This document shows positions 8,295 to 16,611 of a DNA stretch of 64,000 nt, in pieces; within the stretch, counting starts at the first letter, position 1; the number at the start of each line of letters is the position of its first letter. Below the pieces are notes generated by a model. That model had not been told where the DNA came from, did no database searches, and saw nothing but the letters and a program-made list of their open reading frames with translations. Source of the DNA: Pandoraea eparura (GTDB taxonomy: Bacteria; Pseudomonadota; Gammaproteobacteria; Burkholderiales; Burkholderiaceae); NCBI RefSeq assembly GCF_902459725.1, contig NZ_CABPSH010000006.1, positions 1 through 64,000 on the forward strand. The letters run 5' to 3'. The position numbers and the translations under genes were made by a program.

Positions 8295-9389
8295 ATGAAT
8301 GCTCTCAGCCCCTTGCTTGTCGAACTGTTCGACATTGCCGCGCCCGCCACGGCGATGGACGCGTCGCTCACGCATGCCATCGATATCAAGACGAAGCCGC
8401 CCGGCAGCCTTGGCGCACTCGAGCGCGTGGCCCACCAGGTGGGCCGGATTCAGCAAAGCGCCACGCCCGATCTCGCGCGCCCGGCCATGATCGTGTTCGC
8501 GGGCGATCACGGCATCGTCGCCGCCGGCGTGAGCCCGTATCCGCAGGCCGTCACCGCGCAGATGGTGCACAACTTCCTGCGTGGCGGCGCCGCCATCAAC
8601 GTGTTCTGCCGCGCGCACGGCATCGAGCTTGAAGTCGTGAACGCGGGCGTTGCGGCCGATTTTTCATCGCAGGCGCCGCATGCGTCGCTCGTCGACATTC
8701 CCGTGGCCCGCGGCACGCAGAACTTCCTCGACGCCCCCGCCATGACCCGCGAGCAGCTCGAAACGGCGCTGGCCGCCGGGGCGGCGCGCGTCGTGGCGCA
8801 CGCCTCGCGTGGCACACGCATGATCGGCTTCGGCGAGATGGGCATCGGCAACACGTCGTCGGCGGCGTGCCTGATGCAGCGTCTGACCGGTCTGCCGTTG
8901 GCGGCATGCGTCGGGCGCGGCACCGGTGTCGACGACGCCGGTCTCGCGCGCAAGACCGTCACGCTCGAGCGCGCGCTGGCGGCGCATCCGCACGCGTCGA
9001 ATGCGATGCCGGACCCGCTGGAAACGCTCGCCACCTTCGGCGGCTTCGAGATCGCGATGATGACCGGCGCGTATCTCGCGGCGGCGAAATCGGGGCTCGT
9101 CATCGTGGTGGACGGCTTCATCAGCACGTCGGCGCTGCTGGTGGCCGCGCGCGTGTCGCCGGCCGTGCTCGACTATTGCGTCTTCGCGCACGCCTCGGAC
9201 GAAACCGGCCATCGCGCCATGTTCGACATTCTCGGGGCGACGCCGCTGCTGCAACTTGGCCTGCGCCTTGGTGAGGGCACCGGCGCCGCGCTCGCGATGC
9301 CGCTCATTCAGGCGGCGGCCGCGTTCCTGCGCGAGATGGCAACGTTCGAAGGCGCCGGCGTGAGCGAGCGCGAGGCGACCGGTCAATGA
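8295..9389 (+). CDS. cobT: Nicotinate-nucleotide--dimethylbenzimidazole phosphoribosyltransferase
   Basis: CobT activates the lower ligand base of B12, making alpha-ribazole phosphate from nicotinate mononucleotide and dimethylbenzimidazole. The 364-residue length fits. Motifs are IKTKPPGSLGALE (near 30-42), FAGDHGI, FLRGGAAINVFCR, and MIGFGEMGIGNTSSAACL (near 176-193). The C-terminal GLRLGEGTGAALA contains the family's catalytic Glu region. The start at 8295 (MNALSPLL) matches family N-termini. Its stop overlaps the cobS start (ATGA). Confidence 0.95.
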   Translation: MNALSPLLVELFDIAAPATAMDASLTHAIDIKTKPPGSLGALERVAHQVGRIQQSATPDLARPAMIVFAGDHGIVAAGVSPYPQAVTAQMVHNFLRGGAAINVFCRAHGIELEVVNAGVAADFSSQAPHASLVDIPVARGTQNFLDAPAMTREQLETALAAGAARVVAHASRGTRMIGFGEMGIGNTSSAACLMQRLTGLPLAACVGRGTGVDDAGLARKTVTLERALAAHPHASNAMPDPLETLATFGGFEIAMMTGAYLAAAKSGLVIVVDGFISTSALLVAARVSPAVLDYCVFAHASDETGHRAMFDILGATPLLQLGLRLGEGTGAALAMPLIQAAAAFLREMATFEGAGVSEREATGQ

Positions 9390-10282
9390 CGCCCTTGCCC
9401 CCTTCGTCCCCCTCATCCTCCGATCCTTCGCGCCGCGCTCGCGATGCCGACGCGCCGTCGCGCGCGTTGGCGACGCAGGATCTTCCGTCGTCCGACGGGG
9501 CTTGCGCAGGAGCGTTCGGGGGCATCCGGCGGCAGGTGCGGCTTTTCCTGACCGCGCTCGGTTTCTTCACACGGGTGCCGATTCCGCAGTGGGTCGGGTA
9601 CTCGCCCGAGCAACTGAATGCCGCGACGCGTTACTTCCCGCTCGTTGGCGTGTTCGTCGGCGCGCTCGTCGCGTTGTTGACGGTGGCGATGGGCCGGTTG
9701 TGGTCGCCGCATCTCGCAATTGCCTTGGGGTTGGGCGTGAGCGTGATGCTCACCGGCGCGTTTCACGAGGACGGCCTGGCCGATTCGGTCGACGCGTTCG
9801 GCGGCGCGTTCACGCGCGAGCGCACGCTGGACATCATGCACGACTCGCGCATCGGCACCTATGGCGCAGTGGCGCTGTGGCTGGCGCTTGCTGTCAAGTG
9901 GCAGGCCCTCGTCGACATTCAGGCCGCGGCAGGGTGGGGCGGTTTTGCGCTCGTGCTGATCGGTGCGCACGCCGCGAGCCGCAGCATGGCGATCAGTCTG
10001 CTGCGCACGCTCGATTACGTTCGCCCGGAGGGCAAGGCCAAACCGGTCGCACAGCGTTTGCGCATGCGCGATCTGCTGTTCGGCGTGGCGTGCAGCGTGC
10101 CGTGGTGGGTGTGGCCCGACTGGCGCGCCGGCATGACGGGCGCGGTGGTGCTGATCGCGTTGCGCGCGGGCTTCATCCGATATCTGCGCCGCCGCCTGGG
10201 GGGCTATACCGGCGACACGCTCGGTTTCGCGCAGCAACTCGGCGAACTCGCGTTGTATCTCACGGTGTGCGCATGGATCTGA
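9386..10282 (+). CDS. cobS: Adenosylcobinamide-GDP ribazoletransferase (cobalamin synthase)
   Basis: Joins adenosylcobinamide-GDP and alpha-ribazole(-phosphate) to give cobalamin(-phosphate) in the inner membrane. Family blocks are LTALGFFTRVPIP, ATRYFPLVGVFVGALVAL, GAFHEDGLADSVDAFGGA with the Asp-rich active-site segment, and DSRIGTYGAVAL, with several membrane helices. The 298-residue form has an unusual Ser/Pro-rich cytoplasmic extension of about 48 residues. A GTG at 9536 would give a standard-length protein. The ATGA overlap with cobT favours 9386. Confidence 0.93.
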   Translation: MTPLPPSSPSSSDPSRRARDADAPSRALATQDLPSSDGACAGAFGGIRRQVRLFLTALGFFTRVPIPQWVGYSPEQLNAATRYFPLVGVFVGALVALLTVAMGRLWSPHLAIALGLGVSVMLTGAFHEDGLADSVDAFGGAFTRERTLDIMHDSRIGTYGAVALWLALAVKWQALVDIQAAAGWGGFALVLIGAHAASRSMAISLLRTLDYVRPEGKAKPVAQRLRMRDLLFGVACSVPWWVWPDWRAGMTGAVVLIALRAGFIRYLRRRLGGYTGDTLGFAQQLGELALYLTVCAWI

Positions 10283-10872
10283 TCCTGATGCGGCATCCGC
10301 CGCCCGACGTTGCGTCGACTGTTTGTTACGGCCGGACCGATCTGCCGGTCGACGCGGTGCGCTTCGATGCGTGTGTCGCGGCAATGCGGGCCAGTCTCGC
10401 GGCGAGGCTCGATGGCCGCGAGCCCGTGGCGATTCACAGCAGCCCGTTGCGGCGCGCGCGATGCGCCGCCGATGCGTTGGCGGCGTCGTTAGGTGTGCCG
10501 GTGAAGGAAGACGCCCGTCTTGCCGAGATGGACTTCGGTGTGTGGGAAATGCGGCCGTGGGACACGCTCGACCGGAACGATCTCGATGCGTGGGCACGCG
10601 ACATCAACGGGTTCGCGCCTCCCGGGGGGGAGCCCGCGCGCGACATCGTGTTGCGCATGGCCGCGTGGGCGAGGGGATTGCGCGGCGTGGGGAGCGCCGC
10701 GCAGGACGTGCATGTGGCCGTCGCGCACGCCGGGCCGATCCGGCTACACACGGCGACGGCGCTGCGCATGCCGACCACGGCATGCCTGACGTGGGCGCTC
10801 GACTTCGGCGCCCTGTGCCACCTTCACATCGCCGACGATGGTCACGCGCGATTGATGCGCTGGAACGTGTAA
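10273..10872 (+). CDS. cobC: Alpha-ribazole phosphatase (histidine phosphatase superfamily)
   Basis: A 199-residue histidine phosphatase with LILMRHPPP at the N-terminus (the RH of the superfamily, His8), SPLRRARCAAD (near 57-67), the acidic EMDFGVWE (near 84-91) and VAHAGPIR carrying the second catalytic His (near 155). In this context it should remove the 5' phosphate from alpha-ribazole phosphate or cobalamin phosphate. The ATG at 10273 overlaps the cobS stop by 10 bases. The enzyme named CobC in Salmonella is meant, not the threonine-phosphate decarboxylase that shares the symbol in Pseudomonas. Confidence 0.87.
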   Translation: MDLILMRHPPPDVASTVCYGRTDLPVDAVRFDACVAAMRASLAARLDGREPVAIHSSPLRRARCAADALAASLGVPVKEDARLAEMDFGVWEMRPWDTLDRNDLDAWARDINGFAPPGGEPARDIVLRMAAWARGLRGVGSAAQDVHVAVAHAGPIRLHTATALRMPTTACLTWALDFGALCHLHIADDGHARLMRWNV

Positions 10873-10894
10873 GTCGTCTGTTTTCCGAACTATT

Positions 10895-11046
10895 CGGCTA
10901 GACGGCTAAACGGCTAAACGGCTAAACGGCTAAACGGCTAAACCGCTAAACCGCTAAACCGCTAAACCGCTAAACCGCTCAACCGCTAAACCGCTCAACC
11001 GCTCTAACTCTCTAACTCTCTAACTCTCTAACTCTCTAACTCTCTA
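10895..11046. repeat. 8-bp tandem array, 19 units with stepwise sequence change
   Basis: Nineteen head-to-tail 8-bp units fill the gap between the convergent cobC and btuF genes. Order: CGGCTAGA once, CGGCTAAA five times (10903-10942), CCGCTAAA four times (10943-10974), a mix of CCGCTCAA, CCGCTAAA, CCGCTCAA and CCGCTCTA (10975-11006), then ACTCTCTA five times (11007-11046). The phase is never broken. No reading frame uses it convincingly and no protein or RNA role is evident. Confidence 0.97.
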
Positions 11047-11071
11047 ACGGCGCCACTCCCTCGCTCGCCCA

Positions 11072-12052
11072 TCACTGCGCGGCCGATTGACGACGCGCGC
11101 GAGCGATGTCGAGGTCTTCGCACATCGTGCGTGCGCCGTCGAGAATACGTGGGCCGGGGCGGCTGATGAGGTCGCCGTCGATGCCGAACAGGTTGTTGTG
11201 CGCGACGGCGGGCAACTGCGGCCACTTGCGCCAGGCATCGAGCGTGGCGAGCGGCTTGGCCGAGCTTGTCGCGCCGAGCGTCGCCGTGAACATTGCTTCG
11301 GGCCGCTTCGCCAGCACCGCTTCGACGGACACGCGCGGCACGAGCGGCGCCTCGTCGGCGAAGACGTTCACGCCGCCGCACAGTCGAATCACGTCGCTCA
11401 CCATATGGGTGCCGTTCAGTGTCATGAGCGGTTGCGTCCATACCTGATAAAAGACCGCGACCGGCGCGCGTGACGCGTATTGCTTGCGCAGCGCTTCGTA
11501 ACGCGCACGAAAGGCTTGCGCCGACGCTTCCGCCTTGGCGGGCGTTCCCGTCAACGTGCCCAGCGTCTCGATCGCCGCGGGCAGATCCGTCAGATGCTTC
11601 GGCTCGGAATAGAAGATCGGTAGCTTCAACTGTCGCAATGCTTCGATCTGACGCTGCGAGTTGCCATGCATCCACACGACGAGCAGGTCGGGTTTGAGTG
11701 CGAGAATGCGTTCGAGATCGAGCGCGCTGTTGTCGCCGACGCGCGGCAGGCGGCGTGCGGCCTCGGGGTAATCGGAGTAGGCGACTACCCCCACGACCTT
11801 GTCGCCCGCGCCGGCCGCAAACAGCAGCTCGGTCGCGTGCGGGGCGAGGCTCACCACGCGCTGGGCCGGGGCAGCAAGGGTGACCGTGGCACCGGAGTCA
11901 TCCTTGACGGAGATCGCGGCGTGAGCGCTGAGCGTGGCGAAACACGCGACGGCCAGGGCGAGCCCGTGGCGGCGAATGTGGGGCATTCGAGGCATTCGGG
12001 CAACAAGACGAAGACGACGAAGGCGGCGCATGGCCGGAAGATTGAGCGGCAT
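11072..12052 (-). CDS. btuF: Periplasmic cobalamin-binding protein (BtuF-like)
   Basis: A 326-residue class III substrate-binding protein. A hydrophobic stretch HGLALAVACFATLSAHAA (about residues 29-46) forms a signal peptide. The mature protein begins ISVKDDSGATVTLAAPAQRVVSLAPHATELLFAAGAGDKVVGV, typical of BtuF. VGDNSALDLERILALKPDLLVVW is the other conserved block. It would deliver corrinoid to the BtuCD complex. It is on the opposite strand from btuBCD and convergent with cobC, so it has its own promoter and lacks the riboswitch. Several in-frame Met codons in the first 25 residues leave the start uncertain. Confidence 0.85.
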   Translation of the reverse strand: MPLNLPAMRRLRRLRLVARMPRMPHIRRHGLALAVACFATLSAHAAISVKDDSGATVTLAAPAQRVVSLAPHATELLFAAGAGDKVVGVVAYSDYPEAARRLPRVGDNSALDLERILALKPDLLVVWMHGNSQRQIEALRQLKLPIFYSEPKHLTDLPAAIETLGTLTGTPAKAEASAQAFRARYEALRKQYASRAPVAVFYQVWTQPLMTLNGTHMVSDVIRLCGGVNVFADEAPLVPRVSVEAVLAKRPEAMFTATLGATSSAKPLATLDAWRKWPQLPAVAHNNLFGIDGDLISRPGPRILDGARTMCEDLDIARARRQSAAQ

Positions 12053-12307
12053 CTGGGCGGGCGGCTTAGGAGGTGGAGGGCACGCGGCGGCGATGGTGCG
12101 ACGTCGGGAAGACGCGGTGGCCGGCGCGCCGACTCGACATTCTCTGCGGGTTGCGTCGTCGCGACAAGGGCTTGGTGGGTTGGCCCCGTCGAACCGACGT
12201 TACCCCGGAGAGGTCGAACGATGCGCGACGCGATGGGTCAGAACGCGTCGGGACATCGACAGACAATGGGCGCGCATCGTGCGCGCGGGATTCGAGGAGT
12301 GAAAGTC

Positions 12308-12481
12308 GTGAAGCGAAATATCGGAACGATGGGCGCGCTGGCGCTCGCCCTGTCGCTGATGCTCGGTGCCTGTGCTGCACCGGACGGGAACGGCGGTTCG
12401 AGCGCGGCGAGTGGCACGATCGGCACGAGCAAGGTTCAAGCGTACGGCGTGATCGATGGCGGTGTGACGGTGGTCAAGTGA
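12308..12481 (+). CDS. Small lipoprotein of unknown function
   Basis: A 57-residue protein with an N-terminal hydrophobic segment and lipobox LGAC (Cys22), then a Gly/Ser-rich linker and a short C-terminal motif (KVQAYGVIDGGVTVVK). I choose the GTG at 12308 because GGAG (12295-12298) stands nine bases before it; an ATG at 12329 would cut into the signal peptide. No catalytic feature is visible. The YGVIDGG ending resembles small uncharacterised Burkholderiales lipoproteins, from memory. Confidence 0.65.
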   Translation: MKRNIGTMGALALALSLMLGACAAPDGNGGSSAASGTIGTSKVQAYGVIDGGVTVVK

Positions 12482-12615
12482 CGGAGGGAATCCACGGGGC
12501 ACCTCGAAGGACACCACGACGAATACCTGGACGAATACCTCGCGCGAGCACTTCACGCGAGCACCGGACGCGAAGCCTCGCCGGACGTCTTGCGGCAAAT
12601 CTCGCCGCAAGCTCA

Positions 12616-12662
12616 AACGACCGCGCCCCCTGACGCCGGAGCGTTCAGGGGGCGCGGTCGTT
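12616..12662. terminator. Long bidirectional terminator hairpin
   Basis: An 18-bp perfect inverted repeat: AACGACCGCGCCCCCTGA (12616-12633) against 12645-12662, with an 11-base loop. It lies between two convergent small lipoprotein genes. No strong T tract follows on either side, but the stem alone is unusually stable and probably ends both transcripts. Confidence 0.7.
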
Positions 12663-12770
12663 AACGCGTTGTCAGGGCGTTACTGGCGTTTTACTGCGTT
12701 ATTCGGTTGGACAGGGCATCGTGCAACGGCATGACATCCGCGGCAGTGCCGGGCCAACCGGTTGGCAGCC

Positions 12771-12989
12771 TTAGTTGGAGGCCGGGGCCGGGGCGGCAGC
12801 ACCGGCATCCGATGCCGGAGCGCTCATGGCAGCACCTGCGTCGCTGGCCGGTGCGGCATTGTCTGCCGCCGGAGCCGATGCCGAGGTGTCGGCGGCCGGC
12901 GCGGCCGTTTGGTCTTCCTTCTTCGTGCAACCGACGGTCACGACAGCGGCGGTCAGGAGGGTAGCGAGCAACAGAGGCAGTTTTTTCAT
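12771..12989 (-). CDS. Small Ala/Pro-rich lipoprotein of unknown function
   Basis: A 72-residue protein beginning MKKLPLLLATLLTAAVVTVGC, a clear lipoprotein signal with lipobox VTVGC (Cys21). The mature part is a low-complexity Ala/Pro/Asp/Ser stretch with ASDAG-type repeats, probably unstructured and periplasm-exposed. AAGGACGACC just upstream of the ATG could supply the ribosome site. No family function can be assigned. Confidence 0.7.
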   Translation of the reverse strand: MKKLPLLLATLLTAAVVTVGCTKKEDQTAAPAADTSASAPAADNAAPASDAGAAMSAPASDAGAAAPAPASN

Positions 12990-13433
12990 TTGGTCGTCCT
13001 TTTATCGGGGAAAGCCCTTGCGAAAGAACCTTCAGTCTAACGGCGCCCTTCGGCGATGACTGTGTGCATTTGTTGCAGAAATGCTTCAATTTGTAACGAA
13101 AAGGGCAGGCGTCTCACGTCGTCTGATACGAGGTAAGCACGTTTGAGATGGCCCTTCGGGAACGTTACAAGGATTTTGGACGGCCCCTGACTTCCGCAGT
13201 TCCCGAAAACGTCATTCGGTGCGTGAGCCGTTCAAGGCCGCTTGGCACGCCGTATCACACAAGGCGAACCTTGCCGGGCCACTGAGGGTCCGAGGCCCGA
13301 GATGCTCGGCAAGGTGCGTTGCCCACCTCGCAGGACACCGCGGCAGAGCCCGCGCGAATACTCGCGCGCGCAAAGCACTTGCCGACGACGTACGGCAGTG
13401 GCGGCGTGGGCAACGCGGGGATCGCCCTCACGC
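12990..13433. other. Non-coding interval with two inverted repeats
   Basis: This 444-base gap holds no convincing gene. The lipoprotein promoter must lie in its left part. Two inverted repeats are present: TTCGGGAAC (13155-13163) with GTTCCCGAA (13199-13207), and ACCTTGCCG (13268-13276) with CGGCAAGGT (13307-13315). The second has a further GGCC/GGCC pairing inside. Either could form RNA structure at the 3' end of the cobU-cobD transcript. Confidence 0.45.
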
Positions 13434-14414
13434 TCACAACATTCCGGCCGGCACGGCATCGGCCTGCGAGGCCGCGAAGAGCGCCAGCGCGCCGCTGACG
13501 ACGAGCCACATCCACATCGAGCGCGAGAGGAGCCGCCACGCGGCCCTGATATGCTGCGCCGACGGCGTCATGCCGCAGCCCAGTGCCGGGCGCGCTTCCC
13601 ACTCGCCGTGATAGCGCGCGGGGCCGCCCAACTGGACACCGAGACTGCCCGCGCCGGCGGCCATCACCGGCCCGGCGTTCGGGCTGGACCATGCGCTGGC
13701 CTGCGTGCGCCAGCAGTCGATGGCCCGGGCAACGTCGCCGAAGATCGCGTAGCTCGCGGCCGTCAGCCTTGCGGGAATCCAGTTGAGGATATCGTCGATG
13801 CGTGCGGCCGGCCGGCCGAAGTACAGGAACTGGTCGGTGCGATAGCCCCACATGGCGTCGAGCGTATTCGCCAGCCGGAACAGCACGACGCCAGGCGCCC
13901 CCGCGATGGCGAACCAGAACAGTGCGCCGAAGATGGCGTCGTTGCCGTTCTCCAGCGTCGACTCCACCGCCGCGCGGGCGAGATCGGCGGCACTCGCGTC
14001 CTCGGTGTCGCGCGAGACGATGCGTGCGGTGAGCGCGCGCGCTTGCGCCAGATCGCCGTCGCGCAGCGCCTGGGCTATGGGCATCACGTGCTCGCGCAGG
14101 CTGCGCGCCCCCAAGGCCGCGTACAACGCGAGCGCCTGCCACACGATGCCGCCCCAGCCGGGCAGGAACGTCAGCGCCCAGGCGATCAGCACGGGTAGCA
14201 CCAACATGATCGCCCAAGCCCACACGCCGCGCGTCATGGCGCTGAACGGCTTATCCTGGATGGCGGGGGCGTTGAGCCATGCCTCGACGCCGTTGGCGAC
14301 GTAGCCGAACCCGACCAGCGGATGCCATCGGCGCGGCTCGCCGAGCCAGGCGTCGAGCAGTACGCCGATCAGTGCGGCGAGCCAGAGCGATTCGGGGGCG
14401 ATGTCGGTGAGCAT
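13434..14414 (-). CDS. cobD: Adenosylcobinamide-phosphate synthase (CobD/CbiB)
   Basis: Attaches (R)-1-amino-2-propanol phosphate to adenosylcobyric acid. The 326-residue membrane protein has the family's N-terminal block LLDAWLGEPRRWHPLVGFGYV (near 18-38), ESTLENGNDAIFGALFWFAIAGAPGVVLFRLANTLDAMWGYR, and several helices. An ATG at 14414, with AAAGGG nine bases upstream inside the end of cobU, is preferred over a TTG two codons earlier. The cobU stop is 6 bases upstream, so the pair is an operon. An L-threonine-phosphate decarboxylase gene, which often follows, is absent here. Confidence 0.92.
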   Translation of the reverse strand: MLTDIAPESLWLAALIGVLLDAWLGEPRRWHPLVGFGYVANGVEAWLNAPAIQDKPFSAMTRGVWAWAIMLVLPVLIAWALTFLPGWGGIVWQALALYAALGARSLREHVMPIAQALRDGDLAQARALTARIVSRDTEDASAADLARAAVESTLENGNDAIFGALFWFAIAGAPGVVLFRLANTLDAMWGYRTDQFLYFGRPAARIDDILNWIPARLTAASYAIFGDVARAIDCWRTQASAWSSPNAGPVMAAGAGSLGVQLGGPARYHGEWEARPALGCGMTPSAQHIRAAWRLLSRSMWMWLVVSGALALFAASQADAVPAGML

Positions 14415-14420
14415 CGGCAA

Positions 14421-14972
14421 TTACCCTTTGACGGCCATCGCCAGGCCGGCGACGACAAAGCGCACTTTCGGGGCGCGCGCGGCGACACGCTGGTTCAGAC
14501 GGCCCAGCTCATCGACATAACGTCGCGTGAGCGCCCCCATCGGGATGACGCCGAGCCCGATTTCATTGCTGACGACGACGATCTTGCCGGGCAGCGACGC
14601 GAGCGTCCGGTCGAGCGCGTCGACGACGCCATGCCATTGCGCATCGCTGGCGGGCCCCTCGGGATGGGCGTCGGGCGGGCACAGCCAACCGGCCAGCCAG
14701 AGGGGAAGACAGTCGATGAGCACGTAATGGCCGTCGCGGGCGACGTCGCGCAACGTTCCCGCGAGGTCTCGGCCGACCTCCACGGTATGCCAGTGCGCCG
14801 GACGGCTCGCGCGATGATGCGCAATGCGCGCGCGCATCTCGGGCTCGTCGCTCACCGCGGCGGTGGCGACGTAAGTGACCGGCAGGCCGCTCTGTCCGGC
14901 AAGACGTTCGGCGAACGCACTCTTGCCGGAGCGCGCACCACCCAGCACGAAAGTCAGGTCGAGGGCACTCAT
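14421..14972 (-). CDS. cobU: Bifunctional adenosylcobinamide kinase / guanylyltransferase
   Basis: Phosphorylates adenosylcobinamide and then transfers GMP to it, forming the AdoCbi-GDP used by CobS. The 183-residue length is standard. The P-loop [12 protein letters not shown] lies at residues 10-21. [34 protein letters not shown] contains the family's guanylylated His region, and [10 protein letters not shown] follows. The ATG at 14972 ([12 protein letters not shown]) fits family N-termini; a longer in-frame extension was discarded. It is also called cobP. Confidence 0.93.
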   Translation of the reverse strand: MSALDLTFVLGGARSGKSAFAERLAGQSGLPVTYVATAAVSDEPEMRARIAHHRASRPAHWHTVEVGRDLAGTLRDVARDGHYVLIDCLPLWLAGWLCPPDAHPEGPASDAQWHGVVDALDRTLASLPGKIVVVSNEIGLGVIPMGALTRRYVDELGRLNQRVAARAPKVRFVVAGLAMAVKG

Positions 14973-15012
14973 GGGCAATATTGTACGAGTGCCCGATGCG
15001 ATAATCCTTGTC

Positions 15013-16530
15013 ATGAGTGAAATCCCTGTCAATTTCGGCGCATCCGCCCGCGCCTACCGGGGCACCCTGATGATCCAGGGCACGTCCTCGGACGCGGGCA
15101 AGAGCACACTGGTCGCCGGGCTGTGCCGTCTGCTCTGTCGCGAAGGCGTACGCGTGGCCCCCTTCAAGCCGCAGAACATGGCGCTCAACAGTGCCGTGAC
15201 GGCCGACGGCGGCGAGATCGGGCGAGCTCAGGCCCTGCAGGCGCAGGCGGCGGGCATCGCGCCGCACACCGACTTCAATCCCGTGCTGCTCAAGCCAAGC
15301 AGCGACCGCGGCGCGCAGGTGATCATCGACGGCAAGGTCATGGCCGATCTCGATGCGCGCGCCTATCACGAGTACAAGCCGCGCGCGATGGCCGCGGTGC
15401 TGGGGGCGTACGAGCGCTTGCGCACCGGCTACGACGCGGTGCTCGTCGAAGGGGCAGGCAGTCCGGCCGAGGTGAACCTGCGCGCGCGCGACATCGCCAA
15501 CATGGGCTTTGCCGAGGCTGTCGATGCGCCGGTGCTGCTCGTCGCCAACATCGACCGAGGGGGCGTGTTCGCGCAACTGCTCGGCACGCTCGCATGCCTG
15601 TCGGACAGCGAGCGCGCACGCATCAAGGGCTTCATCATCAACCGGTTTCGCGGCGACCCGTCGCTGCTGGGCAGCGGACTCGACTGGCTGGAGGCGCGCA
15701 CCGGCATCCCGGTGCTGGGCGTGCTGCCCTATCTTCACGGCCTGCATCTGGACGGCGAAGACATGTTGCCCGGCGAGCGCCATTCGGCCGCGCGCGGCGA
15801 GACGCGGTTGCGCGTCGCGGTGCCGGCCTTGCCGCGCATCAGCAATCACACCGATTTCGACGCCTTGCGGGCGCATCCGCAAGTCGATTTTCGCTATGTC
15901 GGCGCGGGCGAGCCGTGGCCCGACAGCGATCTCGTGATCCTGCCCGGCAGCAAGCATGTGCGCGCCGATCTGGTTTGGCTGCGGGCGCAGGGCTGGGAGA
16001 GGGGGATAGCGCGGCATCTGCGCTACGGCGGCAAGGTGCTTGGCATCTGCGGCGGTCTGCAAATGCTCGGGACGGCGATTCACGACCCGCTCGGGCTGGA
16101 AGGCGAGGCCGGGACGACGGCTGGCCTCGGCTGGCTCGAGATCGAGACCACGATGCAGCCGCAAAAGCAGCTCCGCGTCGTGGCAGGACGCCTGTGCGTT
16201 GACGATGCCCCGGTGAGCGGCTACGAGATTCACATGGGCGTGACACACGGGGTGGCGCTCGAACGGCCGGCCGTCTGGCTGACGGGCGAGGGGGCTGACG
16301 GGGCAGAGCGCGCCGACGGCGCCCGCTCGGCCGACGATCAGGTGATGGGCACGTATCTGCACGGTTTGTTCGATACGCCGCGGGGCCTGCATGCGCTGCT
16401 GACCTGGGCCGGTGCCGGCGATGTCGAGGCGCAGGACTACAATGCGCTGCGCGAGGCGTCGCTCGACCGGCTGGCCGATTCGTTCGCGGCGCATTTGGAT
16501 CTGCCGCGCGTGTGGGCGTGCCTGCGCTAG
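15013..16530 (+). CDS. cobQ: Cobyric acid synthase
   Basis: A 505-residue glutamine-dependent amidotransferase that amidates the b, d, e and g side chains of adenosylcobyrinic acid a,c-diamide. The N-terminal synthetase half has [17 protein letters not shown] (near residues 22-38) and [10 protein letters not shown]. The C-terminal glutaminase half carries the nucleophile Cys in [13 protein letters not shown] (near 338-350) and the GYEIHMG block. It is divergent from cobU with only 40 bases between starts, which must hold both promoters. A low-complexity [16 protein letters not shown] stretch interrupts the glutaminase domain near the C-terminus. Confidence 0.95.
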   Translation: MSEIPVNFGASARAYRGTLMIQGTSSDAGKSTLVAGLCRLLCREGVRVAPFKPQNMALNSAVTADGGEIGRAQALQAQAAGIAPHTDFNPVLLKPSSDRGAQVIIDGKVMADLDARAYHEYKPRAMAAVLGAYERLRTGYDAVLVEGAGSPAEVNLRARDIANMGFAEAVDAPVLLVANIDRGGVFAQLLGTLACLSDSERARIKGFIINRFRGDPSLLGSGLDWLEARTGIPVLGVLPYLHGLHLDGEDMLPGERHSAARGETRLRVAVPALPRISNHTDFDALRAHPQVDFRYVGAGEPWPDSDLVILPGSKHVRADLVWLRAQGWERGIARHLRYGGKVLGICGGLQMLGTAIHDPLGLEGEAGTTAGLGWLEIETTMQPQKQLRVVAGRLCVDDAPVSGYEIHMGVTHGVALERPAVWLTGEGADGAERADGARSADDQVMGTYLHGLFDTPRGLHALLTWAGAGDVEAQDYNALREASLDRLADSFAAHLDLPRVWACLR

Positions 16531-16611
16531 TGCGCAACGCCCACGGACTGACGCAAGGCCGCCATCCAGCCGTTGTAAGATGAACGGCAAATCGACCTAG
16601 GGGAGTCTGCA

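Noticed and set aside
10895-11046. CRISPR array
   Set aside because: Repeats are 8 bp with no spacers and no cas genes nearby.
12073-12633. 186-codon plus-strand frame across the small lipoprotein gene
   Set aside because: It is Arg-rich and conflicts with the lipoprotein frame, which has a signal peptide and a ribosome site.
13255-13433. Possible threonine-phosphate decarboxylase remnant after cobD
   Set aside because: Minus-strand frames here do not show PLP-enzyme motifs; they run on from a shadow frame inside cobD.
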